Shown: positions 34,182 through 42,035, counted from the first letter of the stretch. The stretch is DNA of 64,000 bases from Bacillota bacterium (GCA_023390655.1 JAEWCL010000022.1:22341-86340), one strand, 5' to 3'. Notes: generated by a model not told the origin, from the sequence alone. Numbers and translations are program-made.

Positions 34182-34511
34182 ATGAAAACTCGTTTTTTCG
34201 GGCAGGTAGGAAAGCTCAAGCCGGAAATGGTGAAAGATTATGTTCACTTGCATGGGGACCCTTGGCCTGAACTCCTCGAGACGTTAAAGAAGCATCATTT
34301 GCAGAATTACTCCATATTCCAATTGGAAGATCTGGTCTTCTCCTATTTTGAATATACAGGCGGTGATTATGAGGCTGACATGGCCCTGTTGGCACAAGAA
34401 CCCGTAATGCTCTCCTGGTGGACGTATTCCAAGCCTTGCTTTTCCCGGTTTGCAATGCATCCGCAGGAGGAATTTTATGCGGACATGCAGCGCATTTTCT
34501 TTTTGCCCTGA
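34182..34511 (+). CDS. L-rhamnose mutarotase-like protein (RhaM family)
   Basis: 109 residues from ATG 34182 with GGGAGGAAAAT before it. The ferredoxin-like alpha/beta dimer pattern of RhaM is clear: RFFGQVGKLKPEMVKDYVHLH, DPWPELLETLKKHHLQNYSIF, a central FSYFEYTGGDYEADM and WW in LSWWTYSKPC. The catalytic His of the HxxVWPE box appears as HLHGDPWPE. The family converts anomers of L-rhamnose and related sugars. Its position after the LacI gene ties it to the neighbouring operon and suggests the imported compound releases a free pyranose sugar. Confidence 0.85.
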   Translation: MKTRFFGQVGKLKPEMVKDYVHLHGDPWPELLETLKKHHLQNYSIFQLEDLVFSYFEYTGGDYEADMALLAQEPVMLSWWTYSKPCFSRFAMHPQEEFYADMQRIFFLP

Positions 34512-34667
34512 GGCGTTTTCGGCAGCGTTGCAACGCTGCTATTGCGGTCTGACTCGAACTGAGAAAACGAAGAAAAGTGCAGTTGCTAAAATGTTGCCGG
34601 GCGCAGGCGAGGCGATCGCCTTTATCGCCGCAAGAATAAGAAAAACCCCCTAAATCTAGGAAGTTCC
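34512..34667. other. Short gene-free stretch before the tRNA-Gln scar
   Basis: No gene or clear signal is visible. Small self-complementary GGCGATCGCC near 34609. It marks the boundary between GC-rich chromosome and the AT-richer inserted element. Confidence 0.35.
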
Positions 34668-34712
34668 CTTGGCTGCGGAACTAGGATCGAACCTGGACAA
34701 TACGAGTCAGAG
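34668..34712 (-). other. 3' part of tRNA-Gln(CTG): distal attachment site of the inserted element
   Basis: The sequence CTTGGCTGCGGAACTAGGA and its continuation to CAGAG repeat the 3' half of the intact tRNA-Gln at 40795-40868 with only one missing T and one A-to-G change. There is no 5' half. Orientation agrees with an element that entered at the 3' end of the tRNA and lies between the two copies. Confidence 0.85.
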
Positions 34713-34816
34713 CAATATTAAGGTGCAAAAGGCGGAATAAGCAGCAAAAACCTTAGCACTGAATTCTAGGTTTTATGTATCTTTAACAGAATTCGAATCA
34801 CCCATGCAAGATGGTC

Positions 34817-34838
34817 TTGTAGTACATGTGTAGTCTAA
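34817..34838. repeat. End repeat of the tRNA-Gln element, left copy
   Basis: TTGTAGTACATGTGTAGTCTAA matches the right copy at 40715 in 20 of 22 positions and has the same orientation. It lies about 105 bases inside the left attachment site; the right copy is 80 bases inside the tRNA. This fits integrase arm-type sites. Confidence 0.6.
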
Positions 34839-34974
34839 GCCAAAATTCTAGTTTTGTGTACTACCTTTTCATTAGCTCCATTGGTCAACCGCATTTATCG
34901 GGAATGATCTATGCAAATAGGATTATTAAAAAGAAGGTAAACTTAGTATTGGCCCAATGTCTACATTAGCATTT

Positions 34975-35310
34975 TTACAGGATATCTGTCATATCATGAA
35001 AGCCTTTACCCCAGATATTAAGCTCTCTTAACAGTGGTATTAACGACTTCCCAAATGCGGACAATGCATACTCAACTCTTACAGGAACTTCGGGATAGAC
35101 CGTTCTAACAAGCATTCCATCTCTTTCAAGGCTTCGCAACTGGGCAGCCAACACCTTTTCAGAGATTTCAGGAAATCGGCGGCATAATTCGCCGAAACGA
35201 AGAGCTCCTTCCGCTAGATTCCACAGAATTACTGCCTTCCACTTACCGCTTATCAGATAAATTGCAAGTTCCATTGGGCAGTTATATGTTTTGCCTCGGT
35301 ATTCAACCAT
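34975..35310 (-). CDS. HxlR-family winged-helix regulator
   Basis: 111 residues. Typical HxlR pattern: Cys11 in NCPMELAIYLISGKWK, the recognition helix region GALRFGELCRRFPEISEKVLAAQLRSLERDG, and the wing VPVRVEYALSAFGKSLIPLL. HxlR proteins with this N-terminal Cys often sense electrophiles or oxidants. It is divergent from the nitroreductase gene, which it most likely controls. Confidence 0.9.
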   Translation of the reverse strand: MVEYRGKTYNCPMELAIYLISGKWKAVILWNLAEGALRFGELCRRFPEISEKVLAAQLRSLERDGMLVRTVYPEVPVRVEYALSAFGKSLIPLLRELNIWGKGFHDMTDIL

Positions 35311-35437
35311 ACAGACCTCTTCCCCTTACCAATTAGTAAGAAACACACAAAAAAGTGCGATATTGTAAATCAACCCAATTACAGATAGTATATCAGTGCC
35401 AAACACAGTTTAAAAGATTTAAAAAGGAGCAATGATT

Positions 35438-35947
35438 ATGAACTCTGCCCTTACGAACATTCTAACGCGAAAGAGTATTCGCAAATTTACAAAAGAAAAG
35501 GTTTCAAAAGAAACTATCGAACTCTTATTGGCTGCGGCTATGAGCGCCCCCTCCGCTTGTAATCAGCAATCATGGTACTACATTGTTGTCACAGACCAAG
35601 AAAAGCTTAAGAAGCTTTCAACGCTCCATGGTGGCCTTAGCTTTGTAAAAGACGCGGCAATAGCAATTATTATTTGTGGGCAACCCAGCACAGCAATCCT
35701 AGATTATTTCTGGGAGGACGATTGTGCCGCTGCCACACAAAACCTTCTTCTTGCAGTCCATGCTCTTGGACTAGGCGCAACCTGGACCGGAATAAACAGG
35801 CAGGATTCGTTAGCTACTCAATTTTTCCGCCAGAACGTTGGTATTCCGGAACAATATATTCCTTTTGCCATGGTGCCCATCGGCTATCCCGCAGAACAGA
35901 AGGTATCGGACAATAAATATGATGAGGCGAAAGTTTTATGGGATTAA
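35438..35947 (+). CDS. Nitroreductase-family FMN oxidoreductase
   Basis: 169 residues from ATG 35438 (AGGAG at the right distance; the ATG at 35432 is too close). FMN phosphate-binding RKSIRKFTKEKV at the N-terminus, then SAPSACNQQSWYYIVV, and the C-terminal AMVPIGYPAEQ. Members reduce nitroaromatics, quinones or enones with NAD(P)H. Its divergent HxlR neighbour is a usual partner, suggesting induction by reactive electrophiles. It is cargo of the tRNA-Gln element. Confidence 0.88.
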   Translation: MNSALTNILTRKSIRKFTKEKVSKETIELLLAAAMSAPSACNQQSWYYIVVTDQEKLKKLSTLHGGLSFVKDAAIAIIICGQPSTAILDYFWEDDCAAATQNLLLAVHALGLGATWTGINRQDSLATQFFRQNVGIPEQYIPFAMVPIGYPAEQKVSDNKYDEAKVLWD

Positions 35948-35984
35948 TCTATGCTCTCACTCCCCATCCCCCGGATAAAGCGCC

Positions 35985-36917
35985 TTATCTACCTTCTCGG
36001 CCAGATCGGCTTTCAGATTGGTACCTCTCCCGGTTGAACTCGGCGCTGTGGTGGCCGGCTGAATCGGTGATGGCCTTTTCGTCAGCGCCGTACTTGTAGC
36101 CCAGCGAAACATAAACACCTCGTGGCCCATATAGCGTGGTAGTAATCCCAAGGTTCTTAATTGCGCGGTTGATGCACATGCTCATGCTGTAGGGCGTAAA
36201 ATAGCTGCCGTCCCGGTGCTTTACCATATAGTCGTTGTGGATATAACTCGCTCCCATAATATCCGCATCGGCCTCTTGGCAGCGGCGGATCCGCTTCATC
36301 AGTTGCATTAGTCCAAGTGGAACAAATACATCTCTTGGTTCATCGTTTTTAGGCGGCTTGACAGTAATCCCTTCCTCAGCGGTCTGCGTCATGGCGTGAA
36401 TAACGTGGAGAATTCCTGCTTCAAAGTCCATGTCTGACCATTGAACCGCACAGATCTCCCCGCGCCGAAGCCCACAGGCCACCGCAAGATGTACACCAAG
36501 TTCGTATTCCTCACCCCGAACAGTGGCAAATAAGCGTTGTATGGTGTCTTCCTCCGGTAACTTCTTTTTCACCTTGTTGCGCTTGGGAGGTTTAACCCCG
36601 TTTGCCGGGTTTACAAGTATCATCTTATTGGCCACCGCGTCATTGAACGCAGCGGTTAGGATGCGGTGAATGTATAAAAGCGAAGTCTCGCTTAAAGGTA
36701 TTGTCTTGGCCAACTGCATATCCACCGCTTCCATAGCGGCCTTTGCTGCGGCCTTTTCTTTATCTGTCTTTGCTGCTGCGGCCAACGCCTTTGCATCGGT
36801 CAGCTTCTTTTTCTCTATGGGAGCCGCTTTTCTTTCTAGCCTACCACATGTCCTGATTATTGAATGGGAGAAGTGCTTTGTAGTTAACCTTTGTTGTGCA
36901 GAAATAGATATAGCCAT
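35985..36917 (-). pseudogene. Tyrosine recombinase/integrase remnant of the tRNA-Gln element
   Basis: The 310-residue frame keeps the end of the core-binding domain and most of the catalytic domain: Arg I in GLRRGEICAVQW, and the C-terminal region GHHSAEFNRERY with a plausible Tyr. The central box that should read H-x-L-R-H is LYGPRG, so the catalytic His is Tyr and the second His is lost. The N-terminal arm-binding part is missing, with unrelated sequence joined just upstream. The C-terminus ends in a short basic tail that looks frameshifted. It is therefore probably inactive. It lies 1.3 kb inside the attachment site, behind two cargo genes. Confidence 0.75.
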
Positions 36918-37125
36918 AATACCACAAGCGCACCTTCCCCAATATGCACCTTCTGCCCAGCGCTTGCGGCAATTATTACAGTCACTTGTGAGGATTCTTA
37001 GTAGATAGACTCAAGATGGAGCTGCACATAGTGCAGCCCATTTCTTTTATATCAACTAATCTTCAAATTATGGTTCATACCAAGTAATTTGAGCTACCCA
37101 AAATATAGACAACGGCGATATTTGT

Positions 37126-37488
37126 TCAAGTTCCCTTTTGGATTCCTCCAAATCCCCAATTTTCAAGAGGCGGGTCATGGATCACGATAAAGACGTCTGA
37201 CGGCGCGATATTGAGCCGTTCCGCCAGAAGCCTTGTTATTTCCTGAAATATTTTTGCCTTTATCTCTTTGCTTCTTCCCGGAAAAATCGTCAGTTCAATG
37301 ATAGAGAAATGTTCCGTTTTATCTTTGCTTCTTTCAAAATAATCATCCTCAATCTCACAGAGCCTTTGAAAGCGATCCCAATCCGGGATGCCTAAAGCCA
37401 ATTCCAGTCCGTCATGCACAGAGGCTAAAAACGTCTTTTTATATTTATCTGTGTGTCCTTTTACAATATCGACTCTTACCAAAGGCAC
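37126..37488 (-). CDS. Tautomerase-superfamily protein (4-oxalocrotonate tautomerase type)
   Basis: 120 residues. The N-terminal Met-Pro (MPLVRVDIVKGHTDKYK) supplies the catalytic Pro1 after Met removal, and the two beta-alpha-beta halves with FPGRSKEIKAKIFQEITRLL and VFIVIHDPPLENWGFGG match long-form tautomerases. The natural substrate is unknown. It follows the quinone reductase-like gene by 22 bases and is probably in its operon. Confidence 0.85.
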   Translation of the reverse strand: MPLVRVDIVKGHTDKYKKTFLASVHDGLELALGIPDWDRFQRLCEIEDDYFERSKDKTEHFSIIELTIFPGRSKEIKAKIFQEITRLLAERLNIAPSDVFIVIHDPPLENWGFGGIQKGT

Positions 37489-37510
37489 TCAAATCACCCC
37501 TCACGGTTTT

Positions 37511-38104
37511 TCATTCGGGAAAATATCTGTTCGCCATGTCCGCAGCCTCGCGAAGCCATGACCTTCTGTCCGTTTCCGAACTGTCGGCCACTACACGGAA
37601 CATCAGTCTGTCGAACACAGTTACTCCGCAAAAATCAAATATACAATCTTTCCAGATACGCTGCAACGGATCGCCAAATACCTTATTCTCACGTTCCTCC
37701 GGTGTGTTGGATGTATTAAACACCAGTCCCGCCTTGGCTTTCAGCAGCCCGAGTGGGAGTCCGCCGCCGGTATCATCCTCAGGGAATGTATATGCGATGT
37801 TCTCCCTTAATACCCGGTCAACCCATCCTTTTAGAATTGCAGGAGGCTGTCCCCACCAGTTCGGGTGGATAATAATGATGCCGTCTGCCTCCTGTATTTC
37901 CCGCTGATGACAAAGAACCAAAGGGTCGTCAGTGGTATCGCGGGCTAATTCCTTATCAGAGAGGATGGGGTTAAACCCTTCTTGGCATAGGTCGTGGAAC
38001 ATAACTATATGTCCATTCTTTTTCAATGTGGCAACAACTGTTTCAGCAATGGCCGCATTAAAGCTATTCTCATATGGATGCGCTAAAACAACCGATATTC
38101 TCAT
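37511..38104 (-). CDS. NAD(P)H oxidoreductase, flavodoxin-like fold (KefF/MdaB type)
   Basis: 197 residues. N-terminal RISVVLAHPYENSFNAAI binds the flavin phosphate, ADGIIIIHPNWWGQPPAILKGWVDRV is the family hallmark, and the later GLVFNTSNTPEE follows. It transfers hydride from NAD(P)H to quinones or other electrophiles via FAD or FMN. With the nitroreductase and tautomerase it forms a small redox-detoxification cargo set in the tRNA-Gln element. Confidence 0.88.
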   Translation of the reverse strand: MRISVVLAHPYENSFNAAIAETVVATLKKNGHIVMFHDLCQEGFNPILSDKELARDTTDDPLVLCHQREIQEADGIIIIHPNWWGQPPAILKGWVDRVLRENIAYTFPEDDTGGGLPLGLLKAKAGLVFNTSNTPEERENKVFGDPLQRIWKDCIFDFCGVTVFDRLMFRVVADSSETDRRSWLREAADMANRYFPE

Positions 38105-38224
38105 CGTATATCTCCTTTGGAATGTCTTGTTTGCTTTAAATAATTACGGGAATGCAAATGAAACGTCAGATTATGCTCATAACCAGCAATCCAGACTGCC
38201 TGTTAAGTTGGAATTTAGCTGAAT

Positions 38225-39175
38225 CTATTTGTATGTAAAATCTACTTGAATAACCTTTTGGTAAACCTCATTATCGTAATGCTTTAGAATGAGCAAACCT
38301 CTGTATGTATTGAACCTTCCTTTTGTGCCTGATTCCAGAGGGAAATGAGTTTTGCCCGCATACCTCTTTCCTCTGTTTATGTACCCCTTGTTTAAGGCGT
38401 CTTTCACCAAGTCCAGCGCATCCCGCATCCGCTTGTCATTAGGGTGTTCAATATGTGCAAAATACTCTAACCCCCGAAAACAATCATATTTCCACCGACA
38501 GGGGTAATGAAAGCTGGTCATATCCGGATGGATGACCTCGCCGGTCTTCAACGATTTAAATAGTTCTCGGCTCAGCAGGTACTCCTGTCCTAAAACCGCC
38601 TGTTGTTTGATTTCAGCCAAGCGGTAAGAATATCCGTACCTTTCGTAATCAGCAAACGCTTCCAGTACGGAAATCGTTGTATGTACTGAACCAACAGTAG
38701 AACGATTATGAACCGAATCCCATGCGCAATTCCAGCCACCATCGTCCATTTGGTGCGCCAGAATGTAATCAATAATTTCTGTTGTCCTTGAATCACCTAT
38801 TTTCCCGTAGCAAATAAGGCTCAACAGCATTGCGGACATACATATATCCTGATGTCTGGTTTTAGAAATCTTGCCGTGGTTATTCCAAAGCCCATTCAGC
38901 ACTTTTTTCGTGGCATCCTGATAGTATGGATGATCATATTGGGCCTCCATATATTTTAACTCCAACAATGTGTAAGTGCTTGATGTCCATTTGCCGGAAT
39001 AAATGCTGTCGCCCCACTCTTGTTTAACAACATCATATAAATTCATGTATTTAGCGATATACCCTTTGTTGTTGTGGTTAAAAGAACGGCCCAGCAAGTA
39101 CTTATTCGTTAGATGCTGAATAACGATGTCGCCCTCTAATAACCAATCAATTATTTGCATACGCACCTTCCTCAC
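38225..39175 (-). CDS. Alpha/alpha-toroid (terpene cyclase/prenyltransferase-like) protein of unknown function
   Basis: 316 residues with no signal peptide or membrane segment. Repeating helical pairs and the QW-like motif MDDGGWNCAWD, followed by NRSTVGSVHTTISVLEAF, place it in the alpha/alpha-barrel group that includes squalene-hopene cyclases and protein prenyltransferases. It is half the length of a squalene-hopene cyclase and lacks the DxDD acid motif, so cyclase activity is unlikely. Homologues of this size are usually annotated as hypothetical. It lies alone in the element between the redox genes and the acetyltransferase. Confidence 0.65.
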   Translation of the reverse strand: MRKVRMQIIDWLLEGDIVIQHLTNKYLLGRSFNHNNKGYIAKYMNLYDVVKQEWGDSIYSGKWTSSTYTLLELKYMEAQYDHPYYQDATKKVLNGLWNNHGKISKTRHQDICMSAMLLSLICYGKIGDSRTTEIIDYILAHQMDDGGWNCAWDSVHNRSTVGSVHTTISVLEAFADYERYGYSYRLAEIKQQAVLGQEYLLSRELFKSLKTGEVIHPDMTSFHYPCRWKYDCFRGLEYFAHIEHPNDKRMRDALDLVKDALNKGYINRGKRYAGKTHFPLESGTKGRFNTYRGLLILKHYDNEVYQKVIQVDFTYK

Positions 39176-39252
39176 GATTTGGTATTCTTGTTTGTCCGTC
39201 CTTGTTTAACTCCGCATTATATAAAATATGCGAAGCTTAAATTCGCCGCAAT

Positions 39253-39705
39253 CTAAACTGTCTTTTCAAGAAAAACAAAACGTAGTGTTGAAGATATTTC
39301 TTGCTCCTTAAACCTAATATATCCTAATTTTTCGTAAAGCCGAAGATTGTTTTGGCTTTTATTACTTGTAAAGAGTTCATAACGCTTTGCTGGGCAGACG
39401 ATTTCAATTTCGCGCAGCAAGGCAGTGCCGATACCCTGTTTCTGATGTTGAGGATGTACAATTAGTTTACCAATATGCAAAGTGTCGATTTCTTTATATG
39501 CTCTTACTGACCCTATGATAATGCCTTTATCATCAACCGATTTCAGGATTGTACCGATAGAATATTCATTTTGGAGATCTGATAATAACTGTTTAAGGGG
39601 TGGTATATCGTAGTTGTTTAGCAATGCAGCTTCGCTTTGATATGCCAGATATTGTAATTCAAGTATGTCTTTCAAATCCGCATATTCTGCTTTTGATATT
39701 TTCAT
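39253..39705 (-). CDS. GNAT-family N-acetyltransferase
   Basis: 150 residues from ATG 39705, where AAGGCGG lies upstream; the longer frame to 39867 has no domain in its first 54 residues. Motif A is LIVHPQHQKQGIGTALL with the Q-x-x-G-I-G acetyl-CoA loop; motif B is NNLRLYEKLGYIRF. The substrate cannot be told. Cargo of the tRNA-Gln element. Confidence 0.85.
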   Translation of the reverse strand: MKISKAEYADLKDILELQYLAYQSEAALLNNYDIPPLKQLLSDLQNEYSIGTILKSVDDKGIIIGSVRAYKEIDTLHIGKLIVHPQHQKQGIGTALLREIEIVCPAKRYELFTSNKSQNNLRLYEKLGYIRFKEQEISSTLRFVFLEKTV

Positions 39706-39876
39706 TTTTGAAATGCCGCCTTCCTTATAGTTATATAATAAGACAAAACTCAAAGCCTTTCTCATTATGGCCATATCTAAATATATATTTGATTGGGTGA
39801 GCTTGTCCTTTTTATATTTGTAAAGAGATTGGACGTTTATGCCTTTCTGGTGTCTGCACTGGTGCAATTAAGCTAT

Positions 39877-40272
39877 TCAGCTTTCCCCATTCCCCTTACT
39901 TTGCGTCTCTTCTTTATAGACTTGCCGTGCGATTTCCTGCATGCGTTTTGTTACGGTCTCATTTGTCAAAAGCCTTAATGCTTTCAATTCCTCCTCGGAT
40001 AAGTCATGCTCAACTTGGTTTCCTTTAACACCAAACAGTTTAGGCATTTCTTCTTTTTTCACATAGGGTTCCTCATCTTGCCCTGTAAGCAGATACATTA
40101 CTGACACGCCGAAAAATTCAGAGATGGGAATTATGTATTTTGCAGGTATATCTGAACCCCTTCTCTTCCAAGTACTTATCTGCCCACTGCTTACATCAAG
40201 ATATTCAGCAAGGTGAGCATTCTTTTTTCCAGTCTTGTCTAAAAGGTAATAAATTCTTTCGATAATAGACAT
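39877..40272 (-). CDS. XRE-family repressor (phage/ICE cI-like)
   Basis: 131 residues. An N-terminal Cro/cI-type helix-turn-helix (about 1-65, KNAHLAEYLDVSSGQISTWKRRG) is followed by a short acidic helical tail. No peptidase domain of LexA type. Just upstream is a perfect 18-bp palindrome overlapping its likely promoter, as expected for an autoregulated repressor. It is the gene nearest the tRNA-Gln attachment site and probably controlled the element's early genes, which are now gone. Confidence 0.88.
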   Translation of the reverse strand: MSIIERIYYLLDKTGKKNAHLAEYLDVSSGQISTWKRRGSDIPAKYIIPISEFFGVSVMYLLTGQDEEPYVKKEEMPKLFGVKGNQVEHDLSEEELKALRLLTNETVTKRMQEIARQVYKEETQSKGNGES

Positions 40273-40288
40273 TTGTGCGCCTCTTACA

Positions 40289-40306
40289 AACGTAAATATT
40301 TACGTT
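40289..40306. promoter_or_regulatory. Palindromic operator upstream of the XRE repressor
   Basis: AACGTAAAT-ATTTACGTT is a perfect 18-bp palindrome 17 bases upstream of the repressor start; a further half-site TTACGT lies at about 40313. It probably binds the repressor itself. Confidence 0.65.
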
Positions 40307-40748
40307 GACAACTTACGTATGCAATAATACTTACATTAGCAAGCGTGACGTCTGTTAATTATTAACTAAAAAGTATACCTTACAAATGTAAGATAGACAA
40401 GATTCGCAAATATCACCTGAGCATATGAATATCTTGAAAATTACAGGTGTTTTGTGCCTTGGAAAGATAAAGATATAATTAGTGGATCAGCCAATGCACT
40501 CCAATATTGTTTGACAAATAAGATTGTCATAACATATAGATTAGTTATCTTTCACCGAGGCGAATCAAAACTACCTCAAGTTTACGCGTCTTGTCGAGAT
40601 ATCTCTAAGCGCCTTTAATGAAATATGGAGCGTTCGGATTTGTGTTCTTTGTGGAGCATTGATTATTCAAACCAAATATTTTAGAGATTTGGAGTAAGCA
40701 TACAAAAGTAACATTTGTAGTACAAGTGTAGTATAAAAATACTGTGAT
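40307..40748. other. Gene-free end region of the tRNA-Gln element
   Basis: No open frame with a ribosome site. It contains the right-hand end repeat at 40715-40736 and AT-rich sequence. Lost integration-module genes may once have occupied it. Confidence 0.4.
40715..40736. repeat. End repeat of the tRNA-Gln element, right copy
   Basis: TTGTAGTACAAGTGTAGTATAA, partner of the copy at 34817 (two differences). Confidence 0.6.
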
Positions 40749-40788
40749 TAAAAAAAGAAAAGCCCCGAACCATAGACGGTTAGGGCAT
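40749..40788 (-). terminator. Terminator downstream of tRNA-Gln
   Basis: Minus strand GCCCTAACC / GGTTCGGGGC with a TTTTCTTTTTTT run. Confidence 0.7.
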
Positions 40789-40794
40789 TTATCT

Positions 40795-40868
40795 TGGCTG
40801 CGGAACTAGGATTCGAACCTAGACAATACGAGTCAGAGTCGTAGGTGCTACCATTACACAATTCCGCA
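40795..40868 (-). tRNA. tRNA-Gln (anticodon CTG)
   Basis: A full cloverleaf can be drawn on the minus strand: acceptor TGCGGAA with TTCCGCA, anticodon stem TACGA/TCGTA around the loop CTCTGAC, T arm CTAGG/TTCGAAT/CCTAG, discriminator G and encoded CCA. It is the insertion target of the element at 34713-40794. Confidence 0.93.
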
Positions 40869-40885
40869 TTGCTTTGTAAATCAAT

Positions 40886-41048
40886 CCCGTGGTGCCGTTC
40901 GCCTTGTTATAACACCCGCCTCAAAGGCAGGTGGGTGCACTATGAGCGGATAAAGCCTTCCCGACCGTATCGGGCATGGCCGTCTCCAGCCAACGCGTGC
41001 TCCCTACGTCACACTGTGGGTTTATAACAAGGAACGTGACGCACACCA
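40886..41048 (-). ncRNA. ssrS: Probable 6S RNA (ssrS)
   Basis: A long closed stem is formed by CCTTGTTATAA (41032-41022 on the minus strand) and TTATAACAAGG (40912-40902), extended by imperfect pairing outside (GTTC with GAAC). Inside are a small 3' hairpin CACCTGCC/GGCGGGTG, a large unpaired region and an apical stem containing CCCGA/TCGGG. This rod with a central bubble, about 160 bases long, and the 3' strand CACCTGCC...GGTGTTATAACAAGG are what I know from 6S RNAs of Clostridia. 6S RNA binds the housekeeping RNA polymerase as a promoter mimic. No protein frame fits here and the location between two tRNAs supports an RNA gene. Confidence 0.6.
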
Positions 41049-41057
41049 TAGGATTAC

Positions 41058-41134
41058 TGGTGGGATTAGTTGGGTTCGAACCAACGACCTCTACGATGTC
41101 AACGTAGCGCTCTGACCAGCTGAGCTATAACCCC
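41058..41134 (-). tRNA. tRNA-Val (anticodon GAC)
   Basis: Minus-strand cloverleaf: acceptor GGGGTTA with TAATCCC, D arm GCTC/GAGC, anticodon stem CTACG/CGTAG around TTGACAT, T arm GTTGG/TTCGAAC/CCAAC, encoded CCA. Confidence 0.93.
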
Positions 41135-41423
41135 GTTTTTGTGCCCCGTTTCGCGGGTGCACATACTATTATACATAAAAGACGGCCAATTGCAAGCGGA
41201 AATTTGCCCGCTTTCATGCGCACAAAACCCAGCAAATATGCTATACTGGAGGTAAATCCGCCCATGACGGCGATGCTCCTTTTCCATGAAAAGCCGCTCT
41301 GCTTTTTTCGCGGACAGGCATCGCGCAAACGGCCCCGGCAAACGGCATACGCTTAGTATGTACCGCGCGTCCCGCTAAAATCCGTTGATGTCAGATGGCG
41401 AATGAAAGGCAGGAGCGCTCCAT

Positions 41424-41960
41424 ATGGCCTATTTTTCTCAGGGAACGTCACGCCAAAAGCTCATGCTTTTGTATTTTTTAAAAGCAATCGATTTTGAAAT
41501 TACAAGAAACCAGCTCTTCCGCATTTTTGCGGAGCGGGACTGGATGGATTATTTTGATTTTCAGGCGCGCTTGAACGAGCTTGAGGAAGACGCGCTTGTC
41601 GCTGCGATCCCCTGCGCATTTGGGCAGGGGTACCGCATCACGCCGCAGGGCGAGCAGACGCTGACGATGTTCGCGCATGAGCTTCCGTTTTCCTTGCGCG
41701 AAAAACTTTCCGCGTGCGCCGCGGAAAACCGCGAGCCCGTGCGGAGCGAATCGCAGTTTTATGCCCGGCAGACACAGATGCCGGACGGCGGATATTTAAC
41801 GGTGCTCCGCCTGATGGACAAGACCTCCCATCTTATAGACCTTTCCCTGCGCTTTCCCACCGCGCAGCTTGCCCAGGCCGCATGCGACGCATGGCCGGAA
41901 CAGGCCGAGGCCATCTACAACGCCATTATCGGACGCCTGATCTCCGATCAGGAGAACTGA
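41424..41960 (+). CDS. DUF4364-family protein
   Basis: 178 residues. The N-terminal GTSRQKLMLLYFLKAIDFEITRNQL leads a winged-helix-like region, then YRITPQGEQTL and a C-terminal beta-rich part with LIDLSLRFPT. This matches the DUF4364 proteins found across Clostridia, often suspected to be transcription regulators; no function is established. The preceding gap 41135-41423 shows no gene. It is separated from the next gene by about 200 bases containing a promoter. Confidence 0.85.
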   Translation: MAYFSQGTSRQKLMLLYFLKAIDFEITRNQLFRIFAERDWMDYFDFQARLNELEEDALVAAIPCAFGQGYRITPQGEQTLTMFAHELPFSLREKLSACAAENREPVRSESQFYARQTQMPDGGYLTVLRLMDKTSHLIDLSLRFPTAQLAQAACDAWPEQAEAIYNAIIGRLISDQEN

Positions 41961-42005
41961 CAGGCGGCTTCCCCCCTGCTTTCAGGCAGTTTTCGGGGAT
42001 TCGCT

Positions 42006-42035
42006 TTGACAGGCAATGTTTGAAACTGATACACT
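42006..42035 (+). promoter_or_regulatory. Promoter of the G5/3D protein-rsmA operon
   Basis: TTGACA, 18 bases, TACACT. Confidence 0.6.

Larger units (their letters stand above)
34713..40794. mobile_element. 6-kb element integrated in tRNA-Gln(CTG), apparently decayed
   Basis: Bounded by direct repeats of the tRNA-Gln 3' end (34668-34712 and the intact gene from 40795). The contents are AT-richer than the chromosome on both sides and include a tyrosine integrase remnant, an XRE repressor with a palindromic operator, and cargo genes for redox and acetyl transfer. Matching TTGTAGTAC repeats lie near both ends. No conjugation or replication genes are present and the integrase has lost key residues, so it should no longer move by itself. 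Confidence 0.75.

Noticed and set aside
34660..34730. Second tRNA-Gln gene
   Set aside because: The match stops after the anticodon region and has a deletion in the T loop; the 5' half is unrelated.
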